Origin: Streptomyces spiramyceticus
Lineage (GTDB): Bacteria > Actinomycetota > Actinomycetes > Streptomycetales > Streptomycetaceae
Reading direction: 5' to 3'
NCBI RefSeq assembly: GCF_028807635.1
Contig: NZ_JARBAX010000002.1
Span: forward strand, 1,240,001-1,304,000
DNA length: 64,000 nucleotides
Below are positions 24,816-32,858 of this stretch, piece after piece (the stretch's first letter is position 1; every line of letters starts with the position of its first letter). The notes under the pieces were generated by a model. That model had not been told where the DNA came from. It searched no databases and saw only the letters and a program-made list of their open reading frames with translations. Both the position numbers and the translations under genes were made by a program.

Positions 24816-26118
24816 GGCCCACGTACCCCGGTTCGGTCCGGCGCGCGTCGGCGTCGGGAAGGTGGATGAGGTCGACAATCACCGGGCCGTCGCCATGGGG
24901 CAGCGCCGACACCACGGCCGGATCCCTGGTCCCGACCAGGCACACCTCGGCATGGTCCAGCACCTTGTCGACGGAGTTCGCAAGGAGCTGGGCGAGGTGC
25001 GGCAGCCGGGTCTCGATGTACTCGCGGTTCGCGCCGAGCAGCCGGGAGAGGTTCACATTGGGGTCGTAGATCCGCAGGTCGTACCCCTTGCCGAAGAGCC
25101 GCTCCGCCAGCTCGACGAGCGGGCTCTCGCGGAGGTCGTCGGTGCCGGGCTTGAAGGAGAGACCGAACAGGCCGACCCGACGCTTGCCGGTGCGCTCGAC
25201 CAACTCCACCGCACGCTGCAGGTGTTCGGAGTTGGAGGGCAGCACATGGGCGAGGATGGGGACCGAGACATCGGCCCGCCGCGCCGCGTGCACCAGGCTG
25301 CGCAGGTCCTTTGGCAGGCAGGAGCCACCGAAGGCGAAGCCGGGCCGCAGATAGGCGGGGCTGATGTTCAGCTTGCGGTCGGCCAGGAACACGTCGATCA
25401 CCTGGTGCGAGTCCACCCCGAGCGCCTGGCACACCGCGCCCAGCTCGTTCGCGAAGCCGATCTTGAGGCCGTGGAACGCGTTGTCCGCGTACTTGATCGC
25501 CTCGGCCGTCGGGACCGGCACCCGGAACACCTCGCCGGGCAGCCCCTCGTACAGCGCCGCCACCACGTCGCCGCTTGCCGCGTCGAGCTCGCCGATGACG
25601 GTCTTGGGCGGGTCGAAGAAGTCCCGCACGCTCGTGCCCTCGCGCAGGAACTCCGGGTTGACCGCGACCCCGAAGTCCACCCCGGCCGTGCCGACGTACT
25701 TCTCCAGGATCGGAACCAGCAGATTCAGACAGGTGCCCGGGAGCATGGTGCTGCGGAACACGACGGTCTGCCGCCCGCCCCGCTCGGCCACCGCGGCACC
25801 GATCTGCTCGGTGACCCGCTCCAAGTATGTGGTGCACAGGCTGCCGTTGGGCTCCGAGGGCGTGCCCACGCAGATCAGCGACACCTCGCTGCCCATGATC
25901 GCCTCGCGGACGTCGGCGGTGGCGCGTAACGCTCCGGTCCGCACGACCTCGGCGATGAGCTCGCCTATCCGCTCCTCGACCACCGGGGCCTCGCCGTCGT
26001 TGACCAGGTCGACCTTCACCTGGTTCACGTCCACCCCGATGACCTCGTGACCCAGGCTCGCCAGGCACGCGGCCGACACGCAGCCCACGTAGCCGAGCCC
26101 TAAGACGCTGACCCTCAT
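24805..26118 (-). CDS. Nucleotide-sugar dehydrogenase, AlgD-like (GDP-mannose 6-dehydrogenase type)
   Basis: A 437-residue NAD-dependent four-electron dehydrogenase. GLGYVG (7-12) binds NAD. CVGTPS, the NPEFLREG motif, Lys209 in IKYADN and the catalytic Cys267 in GFAFGGSCLPKD are all present. The C-terminal block GLSFKPGTDDLRESPLVELA and IYDPNV resembles AlgD more than UDP-glucose dehydrogenases, which usually have GSCFPKD. It should supply an activated uronic acid, plausibly GDP-mannuronate. No GDP-mannose synthesis gene is in the window. ATG start with GGGGGAGGAAC upstream. Confidence 0.86.
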   Translation of the reverse strand: MRVSVLGLGYVGCVSAACLASLGHEVIGVDVNQVKVDLVNDGEAPVVEERIGELIAEVVRTGALRATADVREAIMGSEVSLICVGTPSEPNGSLCTTYLERVTEQIGAAVAERGGRQTVVFRSTMLPGTCLNLLVPILEKYVGTAGVDFGVAVNPEFLREGTSVRDFFDPPKTVIGELDAASGDVVAALYEGLPGEVFRVPVPTAEAIKYADNAFHGLKIGFANELGAVCQALGVDSHQVIDVFLADRKLNISPAYLRPGFAFGGSCLPKDLRSLVHAARRADVSVPILAHVLPSNSEHLQRAVELVERTGKRRVGLFGLSFKPGTDDLRESPLVELAERLFGKGYDLRIYDPNVNLSRLLGANREYIETRLPHLAQLLANSVDKVLDHAEVCLVGTRDPAVVSALPHGDGPVIVDLIHLPDADARRTEPGYVGLAW

Positions 26119-26191
26119 GACCCGTTCCTCCCCCTGGGCAGGCCGTTTTGGCCTGCCATCCGTGCGTCGACCGGACGACGCCCCCCGAGCA

Positions 26192-27700
26192 TCAGTAGGC
26201 CCCCTGCCCATAGAGCACCGCACGCAGCGTCTTCCACAAAATCACTGCGTCAAGGGCGAGCGACCAGTCCTCCACGTACCGCAGGTCAAGCCGGACCGCT
26301 TCCTCCCACGGCAGGTCGCTGCGTCCGCTGATCTGCCACAGGCCGGTGAGCCCGGGCTTGACCAACAGCCGCCGCCGGATGTCCGGGCCGTACGCAGCGG
26401 ACTCCTCCGGCAACGGAGGCCGCGGACCGACGAGCGACATCGATCCGGTAAGTACGTTGAAAAGCTGCGGGAGTTCGTCGATCGAGTACCGGCGCAGCAC
26501 CGCTCCCACTCGGGTCACCCGCGGATCCCGGCGGAGCTTGAACAGCAGGCCGGCGCCCTCGTTGCGGTCGGCCAGCGCGGCACGTGCCCTGTCGGCACCG
26601 GCGACCATGGTGCGGAACTTGAAAATGGTGAACTCGCGGCCGTCCTTGCCGACCCTGCGCTGGCGGTAGACCACTCCACCCCGACTGTCCACCAGCACGA
26701 GCAGCCCGACGAGCACCATCAGCGGCGCGAACAGCATCAGCAGGACCGCCGCGCCCATCCGGTCGACGACCCCTTTGACCACCCGGCGGCCCCCGGTGAA
26801 GGTCGGCATGCTGACCCGCAGCAGCGGGATCCCGAGCACCGCGTCGACGTGCAGCCGCGGGCCGGCCACCTCCATCAGAACGGGGGCCACGACCATCTCG
26901 GCATCGCTGCCTTCGAGGTTCCAGGCCAGCCGCTGCAGCCGGTCCGGTGACCAGTGCGGGTCCGATGTGACCGCGACGACACGGTAGCCGTCGCGGCGGA
27001 CGTGGCCTGCGACGTCGGTCAGTCGGCCGACGACCGGCACTCCGTCCAGTTGGTCACCGTCGAGCCCGAGACCGTCCGGCGTGCACACCGCCTCCACCCG
27101 CCAGCCGAGGTGCGGGAGCTTACGGGTTCGGGTGATCAGGTCGCGCACGGTGGCCGGGCTCCCGGCAGCGAGCACCGGGCGCAGGCACCGCCCTTCCTTC
27201 CGCTGTTTGTGCAGCCAGAGGCGCAGCAGATACCGCTCGGTCATGGTGATGAGCGCGATCGCCGGTATCGCGACGAAGATCCAGAGCTTGATGTTGCGCG
27301 AGGTGAGGGCGATCCCACCGAGCGCCAGTACGACGACCGCCATGAACAGTGAGCGTCCGAGCCGGTGGAACTCCTCGGCGCCCTGGCCGAGCACGGGCGG
27401 GGCCCACGACCGGCTCACCGCAAGCGCTCCCAGCACCAGCAGCTCGGTGGCGAAGGCGAGGATCCCCCACTTCTCGTGCCAGTTGGCCGCGTCCCGGACC
27501 CCGAAGAAGCCGCCGATCGCCGCCACCACGAAGGCGGTGGCCACGGTATCGCTGGTGATCACGGTACGGCGGTACCGCTGCTCCCAGTCGGTCGCGGGCT
27601 GTCTGATTGCCCCGTTCACCGGACGCCCGCGCGCCGGTAGGAACGGGCTGACTAAGTCGCCCTGCTGCACGCCACTGGGCTCGACGTGTTCGCTCAACAC
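26192..27700 (-). CDS. Polyprenyl-phosphate sugar-1-phosphate transferase (initiating enzyme)
   Basis: A 502-residue WbaP/CpsE-type protein. Four N-terminal transmembrane helices (about 45-140) are followed by a soluble Rossmann-like linker (about 165-270). One more helix (AAVLLMLFAPLMVLVGLLVL) precedes the catalytic domain with RRVGKDGREFTIFKFRTM, the DELPQLFNVL motif, MSLVGPRPPLPEE and KPGLTGLWQISGRS. It loads the first sugar-1-phosphate onto undecaprenyl phosphate and starts repeat-unit synthesis. It is the first gene of the operon. The GTG start follows a strong GGGGGGAGGAAC that is part of a triple repeat. Confidence 0.92.
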   Translation of the reverse strand: MLSEHVEPSGVQQGDLVSPFLPARGRPVNGAIRQPATDWEQRYRRTVITSDTVATAFVVAAIGGFFGVRDAANWHEKWGILAFATELLVLGALAVSRSWAPPVLGQGAEEFHRLGRSLFMAVVVLALGGIALTSRNIKLWIFVAIPAIALITMTERYLLRLWLHKQRKEGRCLRPVLAAGSPATVRDLITRTRKLPHLGWRVEAVCTPDGLGLDGDQLDGVPVVGRLTDVAGHVRRDGYRVVAVTSDPHWSPDRLQRLAWNLEGSDAEMVVAPVLMEVAGPRLHVDAVLGIPLLRVSMPTFTGGRRVVKGVVDRMGAAVLLMLFAPLMVLVGLLVLVDSRGGVVYRQRRVGKDGREFTIFKFRTMVAGADRARAALADRNEGAGLLFKLRRDPRVTRVGAVLRRYSIDELPQLFNVLTGSMSLVGPRPPLPEESAAYGPDIRRRLLVKPGLTGLWQISGRSDLPWEEAVRLDLRYVEDWSLALDAVILWKTLRAVLYGQGAY

Positions 27701-27701
27701 G

Positions 27702-27817
27702 GTTCCTCCCCCCCCGGGAGGCCCCGCCCCCCGCACAGTTCCAGCCCTCGGGAGGCCCCCGCCCCCCGTGTCGCGCTGTTCCTCCCTCCGGGAGGCCCCC
27801 GCCCCCCCGCGAATGAC
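27702..27817 (-). repeat. Three tandem G-rich repeats in the leader of the polysaccharide operon
   Basis: Three units begin at plus-strand GTTCC at 27702, 27738 and 27778 (36, 40 and 40 bp). Each carries the core CGGGAGGCCCC(C)GCCCCCCG. In the transcript each unit contains GGGGGGCGGGG, CCTCCCG and a GGAGG-like element ending in GGAAC, so CCTCCC can pair with GGGAGG. The copy next to the start codon provides the Shine-Dalgarno sequence of the first gene. Confidence 0.8.
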
Positions 27818-28021
27818 GTACCGGCTATTGCCGCGCTACTCGAACACCCCACCAAGGCGGCAGGTGGTCTCGTATGTCCTGCCAGAGTCTCGAGGTGCGC
27901 GGGAACCGGTCGAAACCTCGGGTGCTCCCCGCACCCAAGGCCCACTCTCGGGCTCCAAGAATTGGTCGGCCCCACGTCTGGCGCCGGGGACGCGACTGCT
28001 GGCGTCCATAGCGCCGGACCT

Positions 28022-28051
28022 ATAGATCATTATTTGTCGCCTCGTGTCCAA
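28022..28051 (-). promoter_or_regulatory. Candidate promoter of the polysaccharide operon
   Basis: On the minus strand TTGGAC (28046-28051) is followed after 17 or 18 nt by GATCTA/ATCTAT in an AT-rich patch unusual for this region. Transcription from here would give a leader of about 310 nt containing the three G-rich repeats. Prediction only. Confidence 0.3.
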
Positions 28052-28212
28052 GCATGTGAGGCACGGTCAATCTAGACCATCGGGGCCCGCCTGGAGAGGG
28101 GATGTGTGCAACTTGTGCTGAAGCTTTGAAGGTTGATCCACCGACGGGTGATCGGCTGCGGGTGCCTTGACGACGGAGACGTGCCTTGTGACCTGTGATG
28201 ACGGGAGTCCTC

Positions 28213-28321
28213 CGGGCTGCTGGCACCGGGTTGGTCACCGGACGCCAACCCCACCGGAGTGTTCTGGATCGTCACCGACAAGCTCTCCAGCCACAACAGC
28301 CTCGAACGTGAGAGAGCGTGA
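28213..28321 (+). pseudogene. Fragment of an IS630-like transposase
   Basis: One plus-strand frame reads PDANPTGVFWIVTDKLSSHN before a stop at 28319-28321. The core IVTDxLSSHxS resembles the second catalytic Asp block of IS630 (DDE_3) transposases. No start, first Asp or final Glu block is present, so at most about 35 codons remain. The match is by eye and short. Confidence 0.35.
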
Positions 28322-28322
28322 G

Positions 28323-28353
28323 GTGTCCGGCAGAGAAATTCCTGGCCGGACAC
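28323..28353. terminator. Hairpin after the IS630-like fragment
   Basis: Perfect 9 bp inverted repeat GTGTCCGGC / GCCGGACAC with a 13 nt AT-rich loop, starting 1 bp after the TGA of the transposase fragment. It could be a terminator or an insertion-sequence end. Confidence 0.4.
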
Positions 28354-28424
28354 TTCATTCGGTCTCCTAGAAGAGCCCGACCTTCTTGGGCGAGTAGCTC
28401 ACCAGCAAGTTCTTCGTCTGCTGG
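28351..28424. repeat. Copy 1 of a diverged ~74 bp flanking repeat
   Basis: Begins CACTTCATTCGGTC, contains TTGGGCGAGTAGCT and ends TTCTTCGTCTGCTG. A related sequence in the same orientation lies at 31001-31073, with about three quarters of positions identical by eye. On the minus strand one frame gives DEELAGELLAQEGRALLGDRMK, similar to EERLRQLLAQRIGHLPGGPNK in the other copy, so both may be transposase or protein remnants. Confidence 0.6.
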
Positions 28425-28708
28425 TGGTACACGGATTACACCCCACTTGACCAGCCAGAATGGTCTTGACGGGTGCTGTCGGTGGCGTGCTGGGCCGTGA
28501 ATGGCCCGGATCTTGGTTCGGGGGGCGATGTTCTCGACTGTCTCGTCGGTGAGCAGCTGACACACGTGGAAAACATTCGCGGCACTGCTGGTGTTCCTGA
28601 TCCTGTCTCCCAGCCTCAAGAAGCTGATCAAAAGCGCGGCATACCGGAACCGAGCCTGTGGCAAGACCAAGGTCATCCGCGCTAAGCGCGAAGCAGCGTT
28701 CAGGGCTC
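28425..28708. other. Non-coding or degenerate stretch
   Basis: Between the flanking repeat and the IS3 end I see no convincing gene. A minus-strand frame stays open through here and includes a hydrophobic RFRYAALLISFLRLGDRI, but it has no recognisable start signal or family. It is probably decayed coding DNA. Confidence 0.4.
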
Positions 28709-28748
28709 TGAGCTTGTTCCGCTTTGACGGACACCATTGGTGTGGTGG

Positions 28749-29621
28749 TCAGGCTGCGAGTGCTGTCTCGTACTCGGCGGGACTGCGGTAGCCGAGGCTG
28801 CTGTGCAGACGATGCAAGTTGTACCAGCCTTCGATGAAGTCGAAGATCGCGGTGCGGGCGACGGCCCGGCTGGGCCAGGCGGTGGTGCCGAGCAACTCGC
28901 GCTTGATGGTGGCGAAGAACGATTCGGCGAGCGCGTTGTCCCAGCACTGCCCGGTGCGGCCGACCGACAGCCGAACTGCGAACTCATCTGCCAGGACGGC
29001 GAATTGCTGGCTGGTGTACTGGCAACCGCGATCCGAATGGAAGATCACCGGACGGGTGGGGCGACGCTGCCGGCAGGCGGCCTTGAGAGCATCGGCGACC
29101 AGATCGGTTCGCAGATGATCGGCGGTCGCCCAGCCGACCACGCGGCGCGAGGCGATGTCGATGACCGTGGCCAGATAGAGCCAGCCCTCCTCGGTCGGGA
29201 TGTAGGTGATGTCGCCGCACCAGCGGGCATCGAGCCCGGTGGCGGCGGGCTGGAAGTCCCGGATGATGAGATCGGGCCGGGCGGCGGCCCGTGGATCGGG
29301 GATCGTGGTCAGGTGCCGCCGGCGGCGGTGCCGGCCCTGGATCCCGGCGGCCCGCATCAGCCGCGCGACACGGCGGCGGCCGCATGCGGCGCCCTCCCGC
29401 TTGAGCACGGCATGCACGCGCGGGGCGCCGTAGGTGCCACGGGATCGCGTATGGACCTCGGCGATCTGCTCCGTCAGCTCAGCGCCACGGACCGCCCGGG
29501 GGCCCAGCTTGCCGGTACGGCGGGCGTAGAAGGCGGTTCGGGAGACCTCCAGCAGTTCACACGCCCGTTTGACGTTGTGACCGCCATGCTTTTCCGCCTC
29601 GATGAACGGGTGCACCGTCAC
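28749..29621 (-). CDS. IS3-family transposase OrfB
   Basis: A 290-residue integrase-type DDE transposase. An N-terminal HTH_21-like segment (CELLEVSRTAFYARR) is followed by the catalytic triad: Asp in WCGDITYIPT, Asp in FHSDRGCQYTS and Glu in NALAESFFATIKRE. The C-terminal YNLHRLHSSLGYRSPAEYE is also typical. The GTG start overlaps the orfA stop by 4 bp. In intact elements OrfA and OrfB are fused by -1 frameshifting; with OrfA truncated, no functional OrfAB can form. Confidence 0.93.
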   Translation of the reverse strand: MTVHPFIEAEKHGGHNVKRACELLEVSRTAFYARRTGKLGPRAVRGAELTEQIAEVHTRSRGTYGAPRVHAVLKREGAACGRRRVARLMRAAGIQGRHRRRRHLTTIPDPRAAARPDLIIRDFQPAATGLDARWCGDITYIPTEEGWLYLATVIDIASRRVVGWATADHLRTDLVADALKAACRQRRPTRPVIFHSDRGCQYTSQQFAVLADEFAVRLSVGRTGQCWDNALAESFFATIKRELLGTTAWPSRAVARTAIFDFIEGWYNLHRLHSSLGYRSPAEYETALAA

Positions 29622-29757
29622 CGGGTCTCCTTCATTGACGCGAAGAAAGCCGTGGCCCGCTTGAGGACCTCCACGTCCTCCCGCAGCCGGCGGTTCTCCC
29701 GCCGCAGCGCGGCCAACTCCTCGCGTTCACTTCCGTATTCACCGCGCCACAGCCCGT
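29618..29757 (-). pseudogene. IS3-family OrfA, C-terminal remnant
   Basis: The minus-strand frame ends REELAALRRENRRLREDVEV followed by LKRATAFFASMKETR and a TGA overlapping the orfB start. This is the leucine-zipper tail of OrfA. The helix-turn-helix half is gone, and the frame upstream of about 29757 no longer resembles OrfA. The boundary is approximate. Confidence 0.65.
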
Positions 29758-29790
29758 TCCGCGGCGCCGGGACCAGCCCCGGCCGAATCC

Positions 29791-30876
29791 GTGAGGCCGC
29801 GCGGTTTCCACCGGCTCACCGTCTCCGACGTTCGACGGGAAACGGCCGACGCCGTGTCCGTGGCCTTCGAGGTGCCCGATGACCTGGCGGCCGCCTTCCA
29901 CTTCCGGCCCGGTCAGCACCTCACCCTGAAGACCGTGATCCACGGCGTCGACGTACGCCGCCCGTACTCCATCTGCAGCGGCATCACCGACGCTGAGCTG
30001 CGCGTGGCGGTCAAAGCGCAGCCGGTCTGGGTCAACAGCCGGCTCCGGGTGGGCGACGAGGTGGAAGTCGGCGTTCCCAGCGGTCGGTTCGCGATCGACC
30101 TCAACCCGCTACGCGCCCGGCACGTGCTCGGGATCGCCGCCGGAAGCGGCATCACCCCGATCCTCTCCATCGTCAAAAGCATCCTTGTCATCGAGCCGCG
30201 CAGTCGGTGCACCCTCGTCTACGGCAACCGGGACGAGACTTCGACCGTCTTCCGTGAGGAACTCGCCCGCTTGGAGAAGGAGTACGCCGCGCGCCTTCGC
30301 GTTCTCCGGGGCCTCAGCCGTCCCGCCCCCCGGCGACACGGCGGACCATCGGGGCCGGATCGATGCCATGGGCTTGCGCGCACTCATCCACAGAAGGGCT
30401 CCGAACTCGACGATGCCGACGAGGCGTACTTGTGCGGCCCATCCGGCATGACCGCGGATATGCGCAGGGTCCTCACCGAAAGCGGGATGGAATCGTCCCG
30501 CATCCACTCCGAGCGCTTCGCCGCGGCCGCACCGACCACCCCGCGTGGTGCGAACCCTGCCGGCACCGCGGGCCGGGACAGCGGCGATGAGTCAGCGGGG
30601 CCGTATGACGTCACAGTGATCGACCGGGGCGTCGGCACGATGCTGTCCGTCCGCGGCTCCGAGTCCGTCCTGGACGTCGCTCTCCGCGCGGGTCTCGACG
30701 TCCCGTACTCCTGCCGCGAAGGCATCTGCGGCACCTGCCGAGCCAAGGTCACCTGCGGTGACGTCCATCATGACCCCAGCGACCTCGAGCCCGCAGAGGT
30801 GGCGGAAGGCTTCGCCCTCGCCTGCCGCACCCGCCCCGCCGGTCATGGCGTCACGTTGGACTTCGACCACGGCTGA
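29791..30876 (+). pseudogene. paaE-like ferredoxin-NAD(P) reductase, frameshifted
   Basis: The layout is of phenylacetyl-CoA epoxidase reductase PaaE: FAD domain (RPYSIC), NAD domain (AAGSGITPILSI, YGNRDE, CGPSGMT) and a C-terminal plant-type 2Fe-2S domain (YSCREGICGTCRAKV). Between about 30325 and 30410 the reading frame is wrong. The expected HGRIDA...LRALI block is found in the +1 frame (HRGRIDAMGLRALIHRR), and the original frame resumes at SELDDADEAYLCGP. Two compensating indels, the first near a C6 run, explain this. No RBS precedes the GTG, and no paaABCD genes are present. Pseudogene or sequencing error. Confidence 0.65.
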
Positions 30877-31265
30877 CCACGGACCACACAGCGGGCCAGC
30901 CGCAGTCGTCCGGATTCGGTCAGTGGGGCATTACGGTGGGGCACGAGGGCCTCCTGTCATCGGCGTAGATGTCGCAATCCACACCGAGCCAGAAGGCCCT
31001 CACTTATTCGGTCCTCCTGGAAGATGCCCAATTCTTTGGGCGAGTAGCTGACGTAAACGTTCTTCGTATGCTGCGCGCGAGATCGTCGAATTATCGGGTA
31101 CCTGCCCTGCCCGGAGATAACTCGGTCGATGTCTTCCGCCCCAGGGATCTCTCGACCGGTCGTCGTGTCGGCGGTGGTCAGGGGGGAGGGCTGCCTCAGC
31201 GGCCTGACGATGCGTCGGGAAAGTCAGCCATTGGTCAGCATGAGTCCTGAAAAGCCCGGGGAAAG
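30877..31265. other. Intergenic region with diverged flanking repeat, copy 2
   Basis: No gene is supported. Positions 31001-31073 repeat the sequence at 28351-28424 in the same orientation (CACTTATTCGGTC ... TTTGGGCGAGTAGCT ... TTCTTCGTATGCTG). The rest shows no strong hairpin or coding signal. Confidence 0.55.
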
Positions 31266-31294
31266 CTGACCGAACATGCGAATCGTTGTACGCT
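31266..31294 (+). promoter_or_regulatory. Candidate panD promoter
   Basis: CTGACC (31266-31271), 17 nt spacer, TACGCT (31289-31294), a good match to an actinomycete vegetative promoter. Transcription would start near 31301, about 55 nt before the panD start. Confidence 0.45.
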
Positions 31295-31355
31295 CCGGAG
31301 ACCGCCCTTGACCTGCGTGAAGCAGGCAGGGAGCAGACATTTCGGGAGTTTCTTC

Positions 31356-31790
31356 ATGTTTCGGACAATGTTCAAGTCCAAGATCCACCGTGCCACCGTG
31401 ACGGAGGCCGACCTCCACTACGTCGGCTCTGTCACCGTCGACGCCGACCTCCTGGAGGCGGCCGATCTGCTGCCCGGTGAGCTCGTCCACATCGTCGACA
31501 TCACCAATGGCGCCCGCCTGGAGACGTACACCATCGAGGGTGAGCGCGGCTCCGGCGTCATCGGCATCAATGGCGCCGCCGCCCACCTCGTACACCCCGG
31601 CGACCTGGTGATCCTCATCAGCTACGCCCAGGTCGACGACGCCGAGGCGCGGTCCCTGAAGCCGCGGGTCGTCCACGTCGACGCCGACAACCGGATCGTG
31701 GCCCTCGGCGCCGATACGTCGGAGCCCGTGCCCGGCACCGATACGCGGCGCAGCCCGCACGCCGCCCCTGCGGAGGCAGTCCAGGTCTGA
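31356..31790 (+). CDS. panD: Aspartate 1-decarboxylase proenzyme
   Basis: A 144-residue PanD. It converts L-aspartate to beta-alanine for pantothenate and Co[21 protein letters not shown] leads to YVGSV, where self-cleavage between Gly24 and Ser25 makes the pyruvoyl cofactor. [11 protein letters not shown] and [17 protein letters not shown] complete the family core. The tail after about residue 120 is longer than in E. coli and low in conservation. The ATG at 31356 follows GGGAG; an ORF start 48 bp upstream is unlikely, because the core begins at MFRTMF. Confidence 0.96.
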   Translation: MFRTMFKSKIHRATVTEADLHYVGSVTVDADLLEAADLLPGELVHIVDITNGARLETYTIEGERGSGVIGINGAAAHLVHPGDLVILISYAQVDDAEARSLKPRVVHVDADNRIVALGADTSEPVPGTDTRRSPHAAPAEAVQV

Positions 31791-31812
31791 GGCGGCAGCC
31801 TCTCGGGCCGCC
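31791..31812 (+). terminator. Possible panD terminator
   Basis: GGCGGC and GCCGCC arms starting directly after the panD stop, 10 nt loop, followed by CCCC rather than T. Confidence 0.4.
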
Positions 31813-31847
31813 CCCGCTGATCATGTCCGCGCCCTAAGCTCGCTGTC

Positions 31848-32534
31848 ATGCTCACGCTGCTGCACACCTCCCCGGTCCATGTCCCGGTCTTCGACGTCCT
31901 GCGGGACCGCGAACACCCCGGCCTCGGACTGCGCCATCTGGTGTACGAGGAACTGCTGGCCCGGGCCCGCTCCGGCGGGCCCGGCGCGGTGGGGCCCGAG
32001 ATCGCCACGGTGCTCGCCGAGGCCGTCGCCGACGGCGCGACGGCTGTGCTCTGCACGTGCTCCACGATCGGCGGTACGGCGGAGTCGTACGCCGCGCAGG
32101 CCGGTGTCCCGGTGCTGCGCGTCGACCGGCCGATGGCCGCGGCGGCGGTCGCGGCGGCCCCTGGCCGCGACCCGGTCCGTATCGCGGTCGTCGCGGCGCT
32201 GCACAGCACCCTGGCACCGACGGCCGACCTGATCAGGGAAGAGGCGGACGCGGCCGGACGGCAGGTGCACATCCTCACCGTGCCGGCCGAAGGCGCGTGG
32301 AAATACTTCGAGGACGGGGACCGGGACGGCTACCTGGACGCCGTGGCCGAGACCGTGGACGGGATCGACGGGATCGACGGGGTTGACGGGGTCGCCGGGG
32401 TCGACGAGGTCGATGTCGTTGTCCTGGCCCAGGCCTCCATGGCGGACGCGGCCGCCCGTACCCGTACCGCCGTTCCCGTCCTCTCCAGCCCGGTCCCGGG
32501 ACTGCGCGCGGCAGCGGCGGTCGCCCTCCGCTAG
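31848..32534 (+). CDS. Asp/Glu racemase-superfamily protein
   Basis: A 228-residue member of the Asp/Glu racemase superfamily. The first catalytic-type cysteine motif is present (LCTCSTIGG, Cys69/Cys71). The usual second cysteine site instead reads VVLAQASMAD, so a two-cysteine racemase mechanism is doubtful; hydantoin racemase-like or isomerase-like relatives are possible. A run of GIDGIDGVDGVAGVDEVDVV near residues 171-190, encoded by 9 bp repeats, has been inserted into a surface region. It lies 57 bp after panD on the same strand. Confidence 0.78.
   Translation: MLTLLHTSPVHVPVFDVLRDREHPGLGLRHLVYEELLARARSGGPGAVGPEIATVLAEAVADGATAVLCTCSTIGGTAESYAAQAGVPVLRVDRPMAAAAVAAAPGRDPVRIAVVAALHSTLAPTADLIREEADAAGRQVHILTVPAEGAWKYFEDGDRDGYLDAVAETVDGIDGIDGVDGVAGVDEVDVVVLAQASMADAAARTRTAVPVLSSPVPGLRAAAAVALR
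32358..32411 (+). repeat. Six 9 bp tandem repeats inside the racemase-like gene
   Basis: Units GGGATCGAC, GGGATCGAC, GGGGTTGAC, GGGGTCGCC, GGGGTCGAC and GAGGTCGAT encode an Asp-Gly repeat in frame. Confidence 0.8.
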
Positions 32535-32635
32535 AAGCGCCGGATCCGCTGCGGCATGTGTGGGCCCGGCGGGCGGGGGCAACCGCACGGGGAGAAAGTG
32601 GTCCTGACCGTTCCACCACCGGCAGGGAGTCAGCC

Positions 32636-32854
32636 ATGACCCAGCCCCCCGTCCCAGGTCCAGTACCCCCCGGGCCCGTGCCGACCCCACCGCCGCCCGG
32701 CCCGCCGGGGCCGGATCCCGGCCCCCTCCCGGGCCCGGGCCCCGTCCCACCGGGACCCGCCCCGGATCCCATCCCCAAGCCCCCGTCACCCGGCCCGGAC
32801 CCCAGCCCCGTTCCGGAGCCCGAGCCGCAGCCGGGGCCCATCGGGCCGCTCTGA
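32636..32854 (+). CDS. Small proline/glycine-rich protein
   Basis: A 72-residue protein composed almost entirely of Pro, Gly, Asp and Glu (PPGPVPTPPPPGPPGPDPGP and similar). No signal peptide, cysteine or folded domain is visible. AGGGAG lies at a suitable distance before the ATG. Composition bias alone could create such an ORF in GC-rich DNA, but the start signal and tidy termination favour a real small gene. Function unknown. Confidence 0.5.
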   Translation: MTQPPVPGPVPPGPVPTPPPPGPPGPDPGPLPGPGPVPPGPAPDPIPKPPSPGPDPSPVPEPEPQPGPIGPL

Positions 32855-32858
32855 GCAG

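Larger units (their letters stand above)
28709..29757 (-). mobile_element. IS3-family insertion sequence, 5' end lost
   Basis: The orfB transposase is intact. Beyond its stop the sequence GGTGTCCGTCAAAGCGG, typical of IS3-family termini in actinomycetes, marks the right end near 28709-28735. The left end is missing: the orfA frame fades near 29735-29760 and reductase-like sequence starts by about 29791. No matching left inverted repeat was found. One-ended, so probably immobile. Confidence 0.72.

Noticed and set aside
27694..27975. A 93-codon minus-strand frame through the G-rich repeats
   Set aside because: Its Gly/Pro/Arg repeats simply translate the GC repeats, and no ribosome-binding site precedes it. 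Treated as leader sequence.
27818..31355. CRISPR array or phage attachment site in the degenerate zone
   Set aside because: No regularly spaced identical repeats, tRNA or integrase gene; the repeats seen are two diverged copies only.
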